This document shows, piece by piece, positions 39,908-47,639 of a stretch of DNA of 47,885 bases (positions are counted from its first letter, which is position 1; every line of letters begins with the position of its first letter). Location: contig LCBW01000003.1 in assembly GCA_000997465.1 (NCBI GenBank), positions 1 to 47,885 on the forward strand, in the 5' to 3' direction. The notes under the pieces were generated by a model. The model searched no databases, was not told the DNA's origin, and saw only the letters and a list, made by a program, of their open reading frames with translations. A program made the translations under genes and the position numbers. This stretch comes from Parcubacteria group bacterium GW2011_GWC1_41_7 (lineage in GTDB: Bacteria; Patescibacteriota; Minisyncoccia; UBA6257; HR35).

Positions 39908-41289
39908 TGAAAAGATTTTTTATCGTTTTTTTATTTTTAGGGCTTATGGGGGTTTCAGGCGTTTCTTTTGCGCAAGGTGCTCCACTGGCAGTAAATGTTG
40001 GCACAATCAAAAATCAGATTAGTTTACTGGTGCAGCAAATTGATAAAATTAATCTTGGTGCTGCATGGCCGCAGGAAAGTGGGCAAGATCGGGAGCTTCA
40101 AGCGTGTACCGTAGAGGTGCCTCCCAGTACTACAGCATATCTTTATCCTCAATACCCTTTTTGGGGATGGTGGGATGGTTCGCGTAGTATTTGGTTTGCC
40201 CGTAATTTTTTAGATATTCACGTTGATCATGCAAATCTAACGAAAATGGATTCTTTGCGCCCAGAAAAATTTTCAATAACTATTTTAGGAACGCCTATGC
40301 CTATTTTTTTTGATACAAAAGCAGAGCACTGGAAAAAAACAATTGAGGGATCCTTTGATACTCCGGGTACCAGCAGTAATGAGGCGCATCTCAAAAATAA
40401 TCCTGCAGTAATAAGCGTCCTTACGCATTATTGCGGAAGATATAATTTTTACCGTCCACAATTTGTCGCAGTGGGTAATTACTTAGAGGGGCTTGGTCAG
40501 GGGTTAAAAGGTACTTATAAGCCATCTGATAGCACTTGGAAATGGATTTTGCATATCGGATGGAAAGATGTTGGAGGGACAAAGGAAGTTTTAGGAGATT
40601 TAAAAACAGCCCTTGATGGATCAGGGGCAGTTCATGACGCATTTATTGGTCCAGATGGATCTGCAAAGCCCACTATGCAGCGGCTTTCAAAGTTACTAGA
40701 TGATTTAAAAATAAATTTAAATTCCATTGAGACTTGGAAGGGGAAGGCGAGTGAGGGGATTAATTTTGATAACGTCGGTAAGTGGGCAGAAAATACGAAA
40801 AATACAGCAAATAATACAAATCAAATAACTGCAGCATTAAAAAATATTTTAAGAAATCCATCAGAGGTTGATCGATATCTTGGTATTGCGGAGCAAAACA
40901 TGCAGCAGTTGACACAAAGTGTGCAACAACTATCTCAACTTATTTTATCTATAACCCCAGGAAGCGTTGAAGTTTCCATTGAAAAACAGCCAATTGCAGT
41001 TATGCCGGTTGGAATTTTTGGAAATGATGCAAGCCCTGAGGGGTACAAAAAAGTTGGCCCAGACACTATTGCTGAGCGATTGCGTGTCTTTATTCAAGAT
41101 CAACTTGCCCCACCACTTTTTGTGTTGATGGTAGTTTTAGGCGGTATATTTTATTTGTTTGTGCCGTTTAATCAAGCAAACATTAATAAAGGAAAAGACT
41201 ATGTTAGATTTGCTATTTTAGGGTACCTTATTATATTAGTAGCATCTGCGATTTTAACTCTTACACGTGGTTTTTTTGGCAATCCATAG
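39907..41289 (+). CDS. Large secreted protein with C-terminal pilin-like membrane domain
   Basis: A 460-residue protein with a signal peptide (about residues 1-22, VSFAQ) and a large extracytoplasmic part. The N-terminal half has aromatic-rich strands (YLYPQYPFWGWWDG, SIWFARNFL) and one Cys each at ACTVEV and THYCGRY. A helical, coiled-coil-like region (about 255-345, Q/N-rich) follows. The C-terminal part has two membrane helices (PPLFVLMVVLGGIFYLFVPF and FAILGYLIILVASAILTLT) like a VirB2 domain. It may be a pilus-tip or scaffold subunit built on a pilin base. Last gene of the operon; a hairpin lies 28 bases downstream. Confidence 0.7.
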   Translation: MKRFFIVFLFLGLMGVSGVSFAQGAPLAVNVGTIKNQISLLVQQIDKINLGAAWPQESGQDRELQACTVEVPPSTTAYLYPQYPFWGWWDGSRSIWFARNFLDIHVDHANLTKMDSLRPEKFSITILGTPMPIFFDTKAEHWKKTIEGSFDTPGTSSNEAHLKNNPAVISVLTHYCGRYNFYRPQFVAVGNYLEGLGQGLKGTYKPSDSTWKWILHIGWKDVGGTKEVLGDLKTALDGSGAVHDAFIGPDGSAKPTMQRLSKLLDDLKINLNSIETWKGKASEGINFDNVGKWAENTKNTANNTNQITAALKNILRNPSEVDRYLGIAEQNMQQLTQSVQQLSQLILSITPGSVEVSIEKQPIAVMPVGIFGNDASPEGYKKVGPDTIAERLRVFIQDQLAPPLFVLMVVLGGIFYLFVPFNQANINKGKDYVRFAILGYLIILVASAILTLTRGFFGNP

Positions 41290-41316
41290 TAGGACGATAC
41301 ATAAAATATTTTTTTA

Positions 41317-41337
41317 AGGCGCATATGGTATGCGCCT
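41317..41337 (+). terminator. Hairpin after the second pilin operon
   Basis: A perfect 9-bp stem (AGGCGCATA / TATGCGCCT) with a 3-base loop. A T-run precedes it and no T-run follows on the plus strand, so termination would be weak or need a factor. It separates the pilin operon from the promoter at 41353. Confidence 0.55.
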
Positions 41338-41352
41338 CCCTCTATTGCACGT

Positions 41353-41358
41353 TATAAT
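41353..41358 (+). promoter_or_regulatory. -10 box (CGTTATAATCTAA context) before the endonuclease Q gene
   Basis: TATAAT ends 6 bases before the ATG at 41365. The string CGTTATAATCTAA is identical to the one before the PilB gene. TTGCAC is only 2 bases upstream, too close for a -35. A leaderless transcript is likely. Confidence 0.55.
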
Positions 41359-41364
41359 CTAAGA

Positions 41365-42279
41365 ATGAAGGAGTTTTTTGTAGATTTGCACGTGCATTCA
41401 AAATATTCGCGGGCATGTTCAAAACAATTAGACCTTGAACACCTCGCCGCATGTGGCGCGCAAAAAGGCCTTGATATTATTGCAAGCGCAGACATCACGC
41501 ACCCAAAGTGGCTCAGCGAGATCAAGGAAAAACTTATTGAAGTAACCCCTGGTATTTTTGCACTCAAAAAAGACGGTGCCACTATGCGTTTTGTGCTCTC
41601 TACTGAGCTGAGTTCTATTTTTTCACGGGACGGAAAATGTTATCGCATGCACTATGTTATTATGTTTCCATCTTTCTTGTCCGTTGACCGGCTTGTGCGA
41701 AAGCTGCTTTTACTTGGCGTAAATGTTGCATCAGACGGCAGGCCAATTTTAGGCATTGACCCAAAAGAGGTATTGCGGATGGTTTTGGAAGTTGATGAGC
41801 ACGCTATCTTTATTCCAGCGCATATTTGGACGCCCTGGTTCTCGGTGTTTGGATCGCACAGCGGGTTTGAGAGTATGGAGGACGCGTTTGGGGATCTTAC
41901 ACCGCACATTTTTGCTGTTGAAACCGGGCTTTCGTCTGATCCGCAGATGAACTGGCGCCTTTCACAGCTTGATCCTTTTTCTCTTGTTTCATTTTCTGAT
42001 GCGCACTCCGCCCAGCCACATCGTGTTGGTAGAGAAGCGACAGTATTGAAATTGGAAGAATTATCGTTTTTGCACATTAAAAAGGCACTTGATAGAAAAG
42101 AAAAGAAAAATACGATCGTACGTACGATAGAATTTTATCCCGAAGAGGGGAAGTATCATTTTGACGGGCATCGCATATGCGGAGTATGTCTTTCCCCAAA
42201 GGAGAGCAAGAAAAATAAATATATGTGTCCCGCGTGCGGTAAGGGCGTTAAGTCAATGCGCTGTATGATGTATGTATAA
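41365..42279 (+). CDS. Endonuclease Q-like PHP-domain nuclease, truncated
   Basis: A 304-residue protein matching the PHP/zinc-ribbon endonuclease Q family, which nicks DNA next to deaminated bases (often annotated as UvrD-like). The PHP part is intact: DLHVHSKYS (metal ligands), ADITHPKW, IPAHIWTPWFSVFGS, VETGLSSDPQMNWRL, then SFSDAHS and GREA. A zinc ribbon follows (CGVC...CPACGKG, about residues 272-295). Normal family members continue about 110 residues further. Here the frame ends at 42277-42279 after MRCMMYV, and the missing end is seen in another frame. The protein may be inactive or altered in substrate recognition. Confidence 0.85.
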   Translation: MKEFFVDLHVHSKYSRACSKQLDLEHLAACGAQKGLDIIASADITHPKWLSEIKEKLIEVTPGIFALKKDGATMRFVLSTELSSIFSRDGKCYRMHYVIMFPSFLSVDRLVRKLLLLGVNVASDGRPILGIDPKEVLRMVLEVDEHAIFIPAHIWTPWFSVFGSHSGFESMEDAFGDLTPHIFAVETGLSSDPQMNWRLSQLDPFSLVSFSDAHSAQPHRVGREATVLKLEELSFLHIKKALDRKEKKNTIVRTIEFYPEEGKYHFDGHRICGVCLSPKESKKNKYMCPACGKGVKSMRCMMYV

Positions 42280-42479
42280 AAGAATTTGGCAGCGAGTTTG
42301 CGCTTATGTTGTCGGATAAACCAGTATCACATCTTCCTATTCCAGGCGTAGTGATACATGCAATTGACGCGGTGCGTGCAGGTGATGTGTTTGTTCGTCC
42401 CGGGTATGACGGAGAGTACGGAGTTGTGTCGATGCAATATGCCCCCCAAGCACCCACACACTCTCTTTTTACATCATGA
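42252..42479 (+). pseudogene. Out-of-frame remnant of the endonuclease Q C-terminal domain
   Basis: In the frame starting at 42252 (shifted from the main gene) the codons read VNALYDVCIKEFGSEFAL, then GVVIHAIDAVRAGDVFVRPGYDGEYGVVS. This matches the FGSEF and VRxGxVxxxPGYDGxYG motifs that end endonuclease Q proteins. Compared with the family, roughly 50 residues between the zinc ribbon and this part are missing. Its stop (42477-42479) overlaps the next start as ATGA, which is the expected gene end. The gene therefore looks damaged by an internal deletion that changed frame. Confidence 0.7.
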
Positions 42480-42814
42480 TCACATCTCTTTTTTTTGAAC
42501 TCTATAGAAATATTGCGCTATTTTTTGAGTATTATTTTATTCGTCAAACAACAGTACTGTGGCGGTTTTTTTTCGAACAATTTGCACATCTCAATAGGGT
42601 ATTTGGAATAACTGCAAATATGAAGCACTTTTTTGAACCCCTGTATCGCGATTATTCTTTTGGAGGGTATATATTTGCAATCCCCTGGAGAGCGTGTCTT
42701 ATTGTTGCGGGTCTTATTTCAAGTATTTGCTTATTTGTTTTATTTTTAAGCATGTGGATTTTTTGGGTCGGGTTGCCATTTTTTATATCTTATTTTCTTT
42801 TTTCTGCCGCATAA
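42476..42814 (+). CDS. Small membrane protein, partner of the Clp-like ATPase
   Basis: A 112-residue protein of unknown function with two strong hydrophobic segments in its C-terminal half (about residues 68-88, ACLIVAGLISSICLFVLFLS, and 92-110). The N-terminal half is aromatic-rich and amphipathic (FFELYRNIALFFEYYFIR). The ATG overlaps the broken endonuclease Q gene end, and its stop directly abuts the start of the AAA+ gene (42815). The tight coupling makes a membrane partner of that ATPase likely. No known domain is seen. Confidence 0.65.
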   Translation: MITSLFFELYRNIALFFEYYFIRQTTVLWRFFFEQFAHLNRVFGITANMKHFFEPLYRDYSFGGYIFAIPWRACLIVAGLISSICLFVLFLSMWIFWVGLPFFISYFLFSAA

Positions 42815-45316
42815 ATGAATCATTTTGATTACAAACCATTATTTTTGCCTAAAAATCAAAAATTTCTTTTTCGCATTTTGAGTTTCAGTATTCGGGTCCT
42901 TTTTGTTGTTCTTGGAATTACTTTCTTTACCACGCAAATAGGCATTCTTCGGATTTTTGGATTTTGGATGCTTCTTATTTTTGGATTTTATTTCGGATGG
43001 GGAAAGCGCATTGCACTGAAAGATCTTCGATTTCAGCACTGCGAAAATATTGCAGATTTTTGTACGCAAGAAACACTCGATGTACTTCTTGATGCGCACA
43101 AAGATGCCGAATATGCGCACACTGAAAATCCCCAACTTATGCTTATGTTGAAATTACTCCAATTTTCTTCTGTGCGAGTGCTTTTTCGTATATTGCGTAT
43201 TGATGTAAGAAGGGTATATCGAGATGTGTACGGGGCGCTTTCTGAGAAAAAAGTGATTCTAGACGTGGATATGCAAAAACAGGCGGCATATACTGCGCGA
43301 GAAAACATTCTTCCGCTTACCGCGTCTGCAAAGGCAATCGCACAAACTATTTTATACCCCGCAATTACCCCAGAAATTTTATTTTTAGCTCTTGTGGAGT
43401 GCGGAAATTTTGAGGTGCAACATGTGTGCGAAATGCATGGCATTCAAAAAGAATTTGTGCGAGCGGCATTTATGAAGTGGGCATATCGAAGAAATCTAAA
43501 AAAGTCGCTTGGAATGCAACCGCTTATGAATTTTTCTTTTGGTAAAGGCAGGGTGCGATGGAGAACGCGCACATGGTCTTCTCGGCCGACGCCTTTTTTA
43601 GATGCCCACGGAATAGACCTTACATTTCTTGCAAGGGAGCAATGGGTGGGATTTTTGATTGGCCACCGCAAAGAACTGCAGGAAGTTCTTTCTCTTGCAA
43701 ATAAAGGCATTCAATTTTCGGGTCTTTTGGTTGGAAACGAGGGAGTCGGAAAACAATCTTTGGTCTGGCACCTTGCATGGCTTATTGCGCATGATAAAGT
43801 TGCGGAAGAATTATATGATATGCGCCTTATCGAATTACATCTTGGACAATTGTACGGAAACAGCGGAGAGGAATTTCAACAAGTGCTTCTTCGGGCGCTT
43901 GGCGAGGCATCTAATGCGGGAAATGTCATTTTATATATTCCCGACATTGAAACACTTTTTCTCTCCGGCATTACCCCATCTCCTCTTATTACTCTCCAGC
44001 CATTTTTATCCGGACGATCTGTTTCAATTATCGCATCCACCACGCCCGAGGGGTTTGCCCGTATGAAACAACAAGGATCTTTTATGCAGATGTTTAGTGC
44101 TGTTTTTGTCAATGAGATTTCATCAGAAGAAGCGATTCATCTTTTGACGCTTGAGGCTATGATTCAAGAGCGTATGCAAAAAATTTCCATTACGCCGCAA
44201 GCTATTGCTTATTTAGTTTCACTTTCAAAAAAATATATTTCTGCAGTGCCGCTCCCTTCATCTGCGCGCGGAGTTTTAGAGAGGGCGTTCGGATTTGCAA
44301 AAAAAGAACGCATCCCTGAAATTTCAGAGGAGCTTATCGGAGATTTAGTTGGACAACAATCGGGTATTCCGGTACAAAAGCCGGAAGAGGATGAAAGAGA
44401 AACGCTCCAGAATTTAGAGGAGATTATTCATCGTACATTAGTTGATCAAGAGTTTGCGGTACGGGAGGTTTCTCGGGTGCTTCGCACCTATCGAGCGGGC
44501 TTTGAAAAAAAAGGCCCGGTTGGCGTATTTTTATTTATTGGTCCAACGGGGGTAGGAAAAACAGAACTTGCAAAAACGCTTGCGAGAATTTATTTTCAAG
44601 ATAAAAAACAATTTCTCCAACTGGATATGGTTGCCTTTCAGACCCCTAAAGATATTGATGAGCTTATCGGGTCTGAAGACGGCAGTATTTTGGGAAAACT
44701 AACTGAAGGGGTGCGGCAGATGCCGTACGGGGTGTTGCTTTTGGATGAGTTTGAAAAAGCGCACCCTCAAGTGTTGAATATCTTTTTGCCTATTTTTGAT
44801 GAGGGATCTATACAAGACGGGATGGGAAGAGCAGTTGATTTTAAAAATACGATTATTATCGCAACATCAAACGTACACTCACAAACCATAAAAAAAGAAA
44901 TTGAAAGCGGAAAGCACATTGAAGATGTTGCGAAAAAATTAAAAAATAATCTCACCTCGTATTTTCCAGCAGAACTTATTAATCGTTTTGATTCCGTGGT
45001 ATTTTTTAAACCGCTTTCGCAAGACGATCTGTCAAAAATTATTAATAGGTACGTTGATCAACTAAACGGTGAACTGCAAGAAAAATTTGGATTTTCAGTT
45101 GACATGACGCATAGCGCAAAAGAAAAAATTATCGAGCTTGGGTATGAGGCGGCATATGGTGCGCGTCCCCTTAAGCGTGCATTTGAAAAATATATTAAAT
45201 CATTTTTAGCAACTGAAGTGTTGGCTGAAAAAATAAAAAGAAATGATAAAATATTGGTTGATTACCGTGATTCATTTGTTTTGATCTACGATCGCGTACA
45301 AAAGGGCACTGCATAG
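42815..45316 (+). CDS. Membrane-anchored ClpA/B-type AAA+ ATPase with degenerate first AAA domain
   Basis: An 833-residue protein with two N-terminal membrane segments (about residues 18-36 and 40-63), a helical region like a Clp N domain, and two AAA+ domains. AAA-1 has a Walker A of GNEGVGKQS (about 308-316; the usual T/S after GK is Q). Its Walker B-like region YIPDIETLF lacks the glutamate after the aspartate. AAA-2 is intact: GPTGVGKTELAKTLA (about 574-588), LLLDEFEKAHP, IIATSN, and LINRFD with the arginine finger. The ClpP-docking tripeptide (I/L/V-G-F) is not seen between sensor I and the arginine motif. It may act as a membrane unfoldase, with or without a protease. Confidence 0.85.
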   Translation: MNHFDYKPLFLPKNQKFLFRILSFSIRVLFVVLGITFFTTQIGILRIFGFWMLLIFGFYFGWGKRIALKDLRFQHCENIADFCTQETLDVLLDAHKDAEYAHTENPQLMLMLKLLQFSSVRVLFRILRIDVRRVYRDVYGALSEKKVILDVDMQKQAAYTARENILPLTASAKAIAQTILYPAITPEILFLALVECGNFEVQHVCEMHGIQKEFVRAAFMKWAYRRNLKKSLGMQPLMNFSFGKGRVRWRTRTWSSRPTPFLDAHGIDLTFLAREQWVGFLIGHRKELQEVLSLANKGIQFSGLLVGNEGVGKQSLVWHLAWLIAHDKVAEELYDMRLIELHLGQLYGNSGEEFQQVLLRALGEASNAGNVILYIPDIETLFLSGITPSPLITLQPFLSGRSVSIIASTTPEGFARMKQQGSFMQMFSAVFVNEISSEEAIHLLTLEAMIQERMQKISITPQAIAYLVSLSKKYISAVPLPSSARGVLERAFGFAKKERIPEISEELIGDLVGQQSGIPVQKPEEDERETLQNLEEIIHRTLVDQEFAVREVSRVLRTYRAGFEKKGPVGVFLFIGPTGVGKTELAKTLARIYFQDKKQFLQLDMVAFQTPKDIDELIGSEDGSILGKLTEGVRQMPYGVLLLDEFEKAHPQVLNIFLPIFDEGSIQDGMGRAVDFKNTIIIATSNVHSQTIKKEIESGKHIEDVAKKLKNNLTSYFPAELINRFDSVVFFKPLSQDDLSKIINRYVDQLNGELQEKFGFSVDMTHSAKEKIIELGYEAAYGARPLKRAFEKYIKSFLATEVLAEKIKRNDKILVDYRDSFVLIYDRVQKGTA

Positions 45317-45331
45317 CATGCCCTTTTGTGC
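45296..45331 (+). terminator. Long hairpin over the stop codon of the Clp-like gene
   Basis: An 11-bp perfect stem (ACAAAAGGGCA / TGCCCTTTTGT), extendable to 13 with a G-T and a G-C pair, encloses the stop codon TAG in its 10-base loop. There is no downstream T-run. It may partly terminate transcription or protect the mRNA end. Confidence 0.55.
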
Positions 45332-45339
45332 TCAATAAT

Positions 45340-46233
45340 ATGACTTTTAAAAATATATTTTTTTTCCTTTCGTTATCTGCCTTATCTGCATTTTTTTTGT
45401 CAGGCGTTCCTAATACTTATTTTTATTACAAGGGATTTGATCAGGTGTTTGCGTATGCGGGGGTTGAAAACATACTGCTTTTGGGAAAACCCGGGGCAGG
45501 ATATTATGGTGGCGAAAATACCGATTCTATTGTGCTTTTGAGTATACGAAATAATGGAATAGCGCTCGTGTATATTCCAAGGGATTTAGTTGTTCAAATT
45601 GGCGATGCAACATATAAAATAAACTCACTTATTCCTTTAGGGAAGCAAGACGAGCTCCTTCGAGAGGTGAGTAAATTTTCGGGCATGCATGTTGATAGGT
45701 ACTTTGAATTTGATCTTGCTTTAGTGCGGAAGCTTATTGATTCTACGGGGGGGATTGATGTGACACTGCAAAGACCGGTGGTTGATGCGGTATCTGGATT
45801 TACGCTTCCTGCTGGAAAACATCATTTAAATGGTGAATGGGCTGAATTTGTTATTCGGTCACGATATGCTCCGGAGGGAGATTTTTTCCGCATGAAAAAT
45901 CAAGTTGCTATTTTGAAGGCATTGGGGCAGGAGCTTCAAACTATGCCAAAAGACAAGACGCTTTCAGTGCTGTATACGATTGAGTCATCAAAGCAGCATT
46001 ACCACACAAATCTTAAGCCGGTTGAAATTGTTGATCTTTTTTCAAAATTACAAAAAGCATCACAATATGCCATCACGGAGGCAATTCCGGATTTCCAAAG
46101 TGGGCTGTGGAAAGACGGATCAATCCGAATTATTGTTGAGGGCGGATATGGAAATGCATACGGACTGTATCCAAAAGAGGGGATCGGAGATTATACGAAC
46201 GTGCGAGCGTTTATTAGGGATACATTAAAATAA
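45340..46233 (+). CDS. LytR-CpsA-Psr (LCP) family protein
   Basis: A 297-residue membrane protein of the LCP family, which transfers polyprenyl-linked anionic glycopolymers onto peptidoglycan. An N-terminal membrane helix (about residues 4-22) is followed by the LCP core. Motifs: ENILLLGKPGAG, NTDSIVLLSI (conserved D-S/T-I), VYIPRDL (catalytic Arg), INSLIPLG and IDSTGGIDVTL, then a late YAPEGDFFRMKNQ (R-x-x-x-Q) stretch. The ATG at 45340 is preferred over a GTG at 45328 that lies inside the preceding hairpin. The family and the nearby murE fit a wall-assembly function. Confidence 0.85.
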   Translation: MTFKNIFFFLSLSALSAFFLSGVPNTYFYYKGFDQVFAYAGVENILLLGKPGAGYYGGENTDSIVLLSIRNNGIALVYIPRDLVVQIGDATYKINSLIPLGKQDELLREVSKFSGMHVDRYFEFDLALVRKLIDSTGGIDVTLQRPVVDAVSGFTLPAGKHHLNGEWAEFVIRSRYAPEGDFFRMKNQVAILKALGQELQTMPKDKTLSVLYTIESSKQHYHTNLKPVEIVDLFSKLQKASQYAITEAIPDFQSGLWKDGSIRIIVEGGYGNAYGLYPKEGIGDYTNVRAFIRDTLK

Positions 46234-46242
46234 TGACATACG

Positions 46243-47634
46243 ATGCATGAATTAAAAAAAAGATTAAGATCCCATATCCCCCGGTTTCTTATTGTGGCGT
46301 ACCATTATCTATGGGGAATAAGCGGAGCGCTTTTCTATCGGTTTCCATCGCGCAGTATTGTGATTATTGGTGTAACGGGAACAAAGGGAAAAACGTCTGT
46401 TTCGTATTTACTGCGGGATATGTTGCAGGATGCAGGAGTTAAAACCGCGCTTTCCTCATCAACTCATTTTTTTATTGGAGAGGAAAAGCAAGAAAATAAA
46501 AGCAGGGCAACAATGCCCGGAAGATGGTTTCTGCAAAAATTTCTGCGGAACGCTGTTTCGAAAAATTGCGAAATTGCAATCATTGAAACAACATCGGAGG
46601 GGCTTATGCAATACCGGCATGCAGGTATTGATATTGATATTGCGCTTTTTTTAAACCTTCATCCAGAGCATATTGAACATCACGGAGGATTTGAAAAGTA
46701 TAAACAGGCGAAGGGTAAGATGTTCGAGCGGCTTTTGAAGGGGGGCACAAAGTATTTTAAGGGTGTTCCGGTAAAGAAAACAATCGTTGCAAATTTAGAC
46801 GATGATTATGCAGATTATTTTTTGGGATTTGCCGCAGAGCGAAAAATTACCTTTGGGCTTCGGGGAGGTTCTTCTGATACCCACCTTGTTCCAGATAGAT
46901 ACGCGTTTAAGACAACAGGATTAAGTTTTTTTCTTGAAAAAACAGTTTTTTCTTCTTCGCTTTTAGGAACGCAGGGATTGTACAATATTTTAGCGTGCCT
47001 TGCGGTGCTTCGGGCGCTTGAATTGCCTCTTACCTGCGCAAAAGATACTCTGTTTCATGTTCGGGGTCTTTCGGGGCGATTTGATATTATTCCAGCAAAA
47101 GGATTTAAGGTAATTGTTGATTATGCGCATACGCCTCAATCTATTGAGGATCTCTATAAAAATGTCCTTTCTATTTTTAAACCCCCAAAAATGCTTTGTG
47201 TCATAGGGTCTGCGGGAGGGTTGCGCGATAAATGGAAGAGGCCTGTTATTGGAAAAATTGCGGCTCAATACTGCAGTGATATCGTTATTACCAATGAAGA
47301 TCCATTTGATGAAGATCCCCTTGTTATCATGCGCTCGATTGAACAGGGGGTAAAAAATTATTTAGAGGAGTTTGATTTTAAAAAAGAATATGAAGTTATC
47401 GAGGATCGCTATAGTGCAATTGTAAAAGTTATCAAGCAGGCTCAGCGTTCTGATGTCGTGGTGCTTGTGGGGAAGGGATCTGAAAATACCATTGAAACAC
47501 AAAGCGGATCTGTTGCGTGGAATGAAAGGGAGGCGGTTATGCGAGCGCTTCGTGAGTGTAAAAAAACACCGACAACCCAAAAATCAAAACAATCTTCCGC
47601 AAAGAAAGCTACAAAGCAAAAAAAATCTTCGTGA
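46243..47634 (+). CDS. murE: UDP-N-acetylmuramyl-tripeptide synthetase (MurE-type Mur ligase)
   Basis: A 463-residue cytosolic Mur ligase that adds the third residue of the peptidoglycan stem peptide. The ATP-binding loop is VTGTKGKTSVSY (about residues 42-53). Other motifs are EGLMQYR, HPEHIEHHGGFEKYKQAKGKMF (seen as HPEHIEHHG and KYKQAKGKMF), VKKTIVANLDDD, SGRFDII, VIVDYAHTPQSIEDLY and TNEDPFDEDP. The last is the MurE amino-acid-selection region, where DNPR marks DAP-adding enzymes. The NEDPFDE variant makes the third residue uncertain (DAP or another diamino acid). The basic C-terminal tail is rich in K, Q and S. It follows the LCP gene by 9 bases. Confidence 0.9.
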   Translation: MHELKKRLRSHIPRFLIVAYHYLWGISGALFYRFPSRSIVIIGVTGTKGKTSVSYLLRDMLQDAGVKTALSSSTHFFIGEEKQENKSRATMPGRWFLQKFLRNAVSKNCEIAIIETTSEGLMQYRHAGIDIDIALFLNLHPEHIEHHGGFEKYKQAKGKMFERLLKGGTKYFKGVPVKKTIVANLDDDYADYFLGFAAERKITFGLRGGSSDTHLVPDRYAFKTTGLSFFLEKTVFSSSLLGTQGLYNILACLAVLRALELPLTCAKDTLFHVRGLSGRFDIIPAKGFKVIVDYAHTPQSIEDLYKNVLSIFKPPKMLCVIGSAGGLRDKWKRPVIGKIAAQYCSDIVITNEDPFDEDPLVIMRSIEQGVKNYLEEFDFKKEYEVIEDRYSAIVKVIKQAQRSDVVVLVGKGSENTIETQSGSVAWNEREAVMRALRECKKTPTTQKSKQSSAKKATKQKKSS

Positions 47635-47639
47635 GGAAT

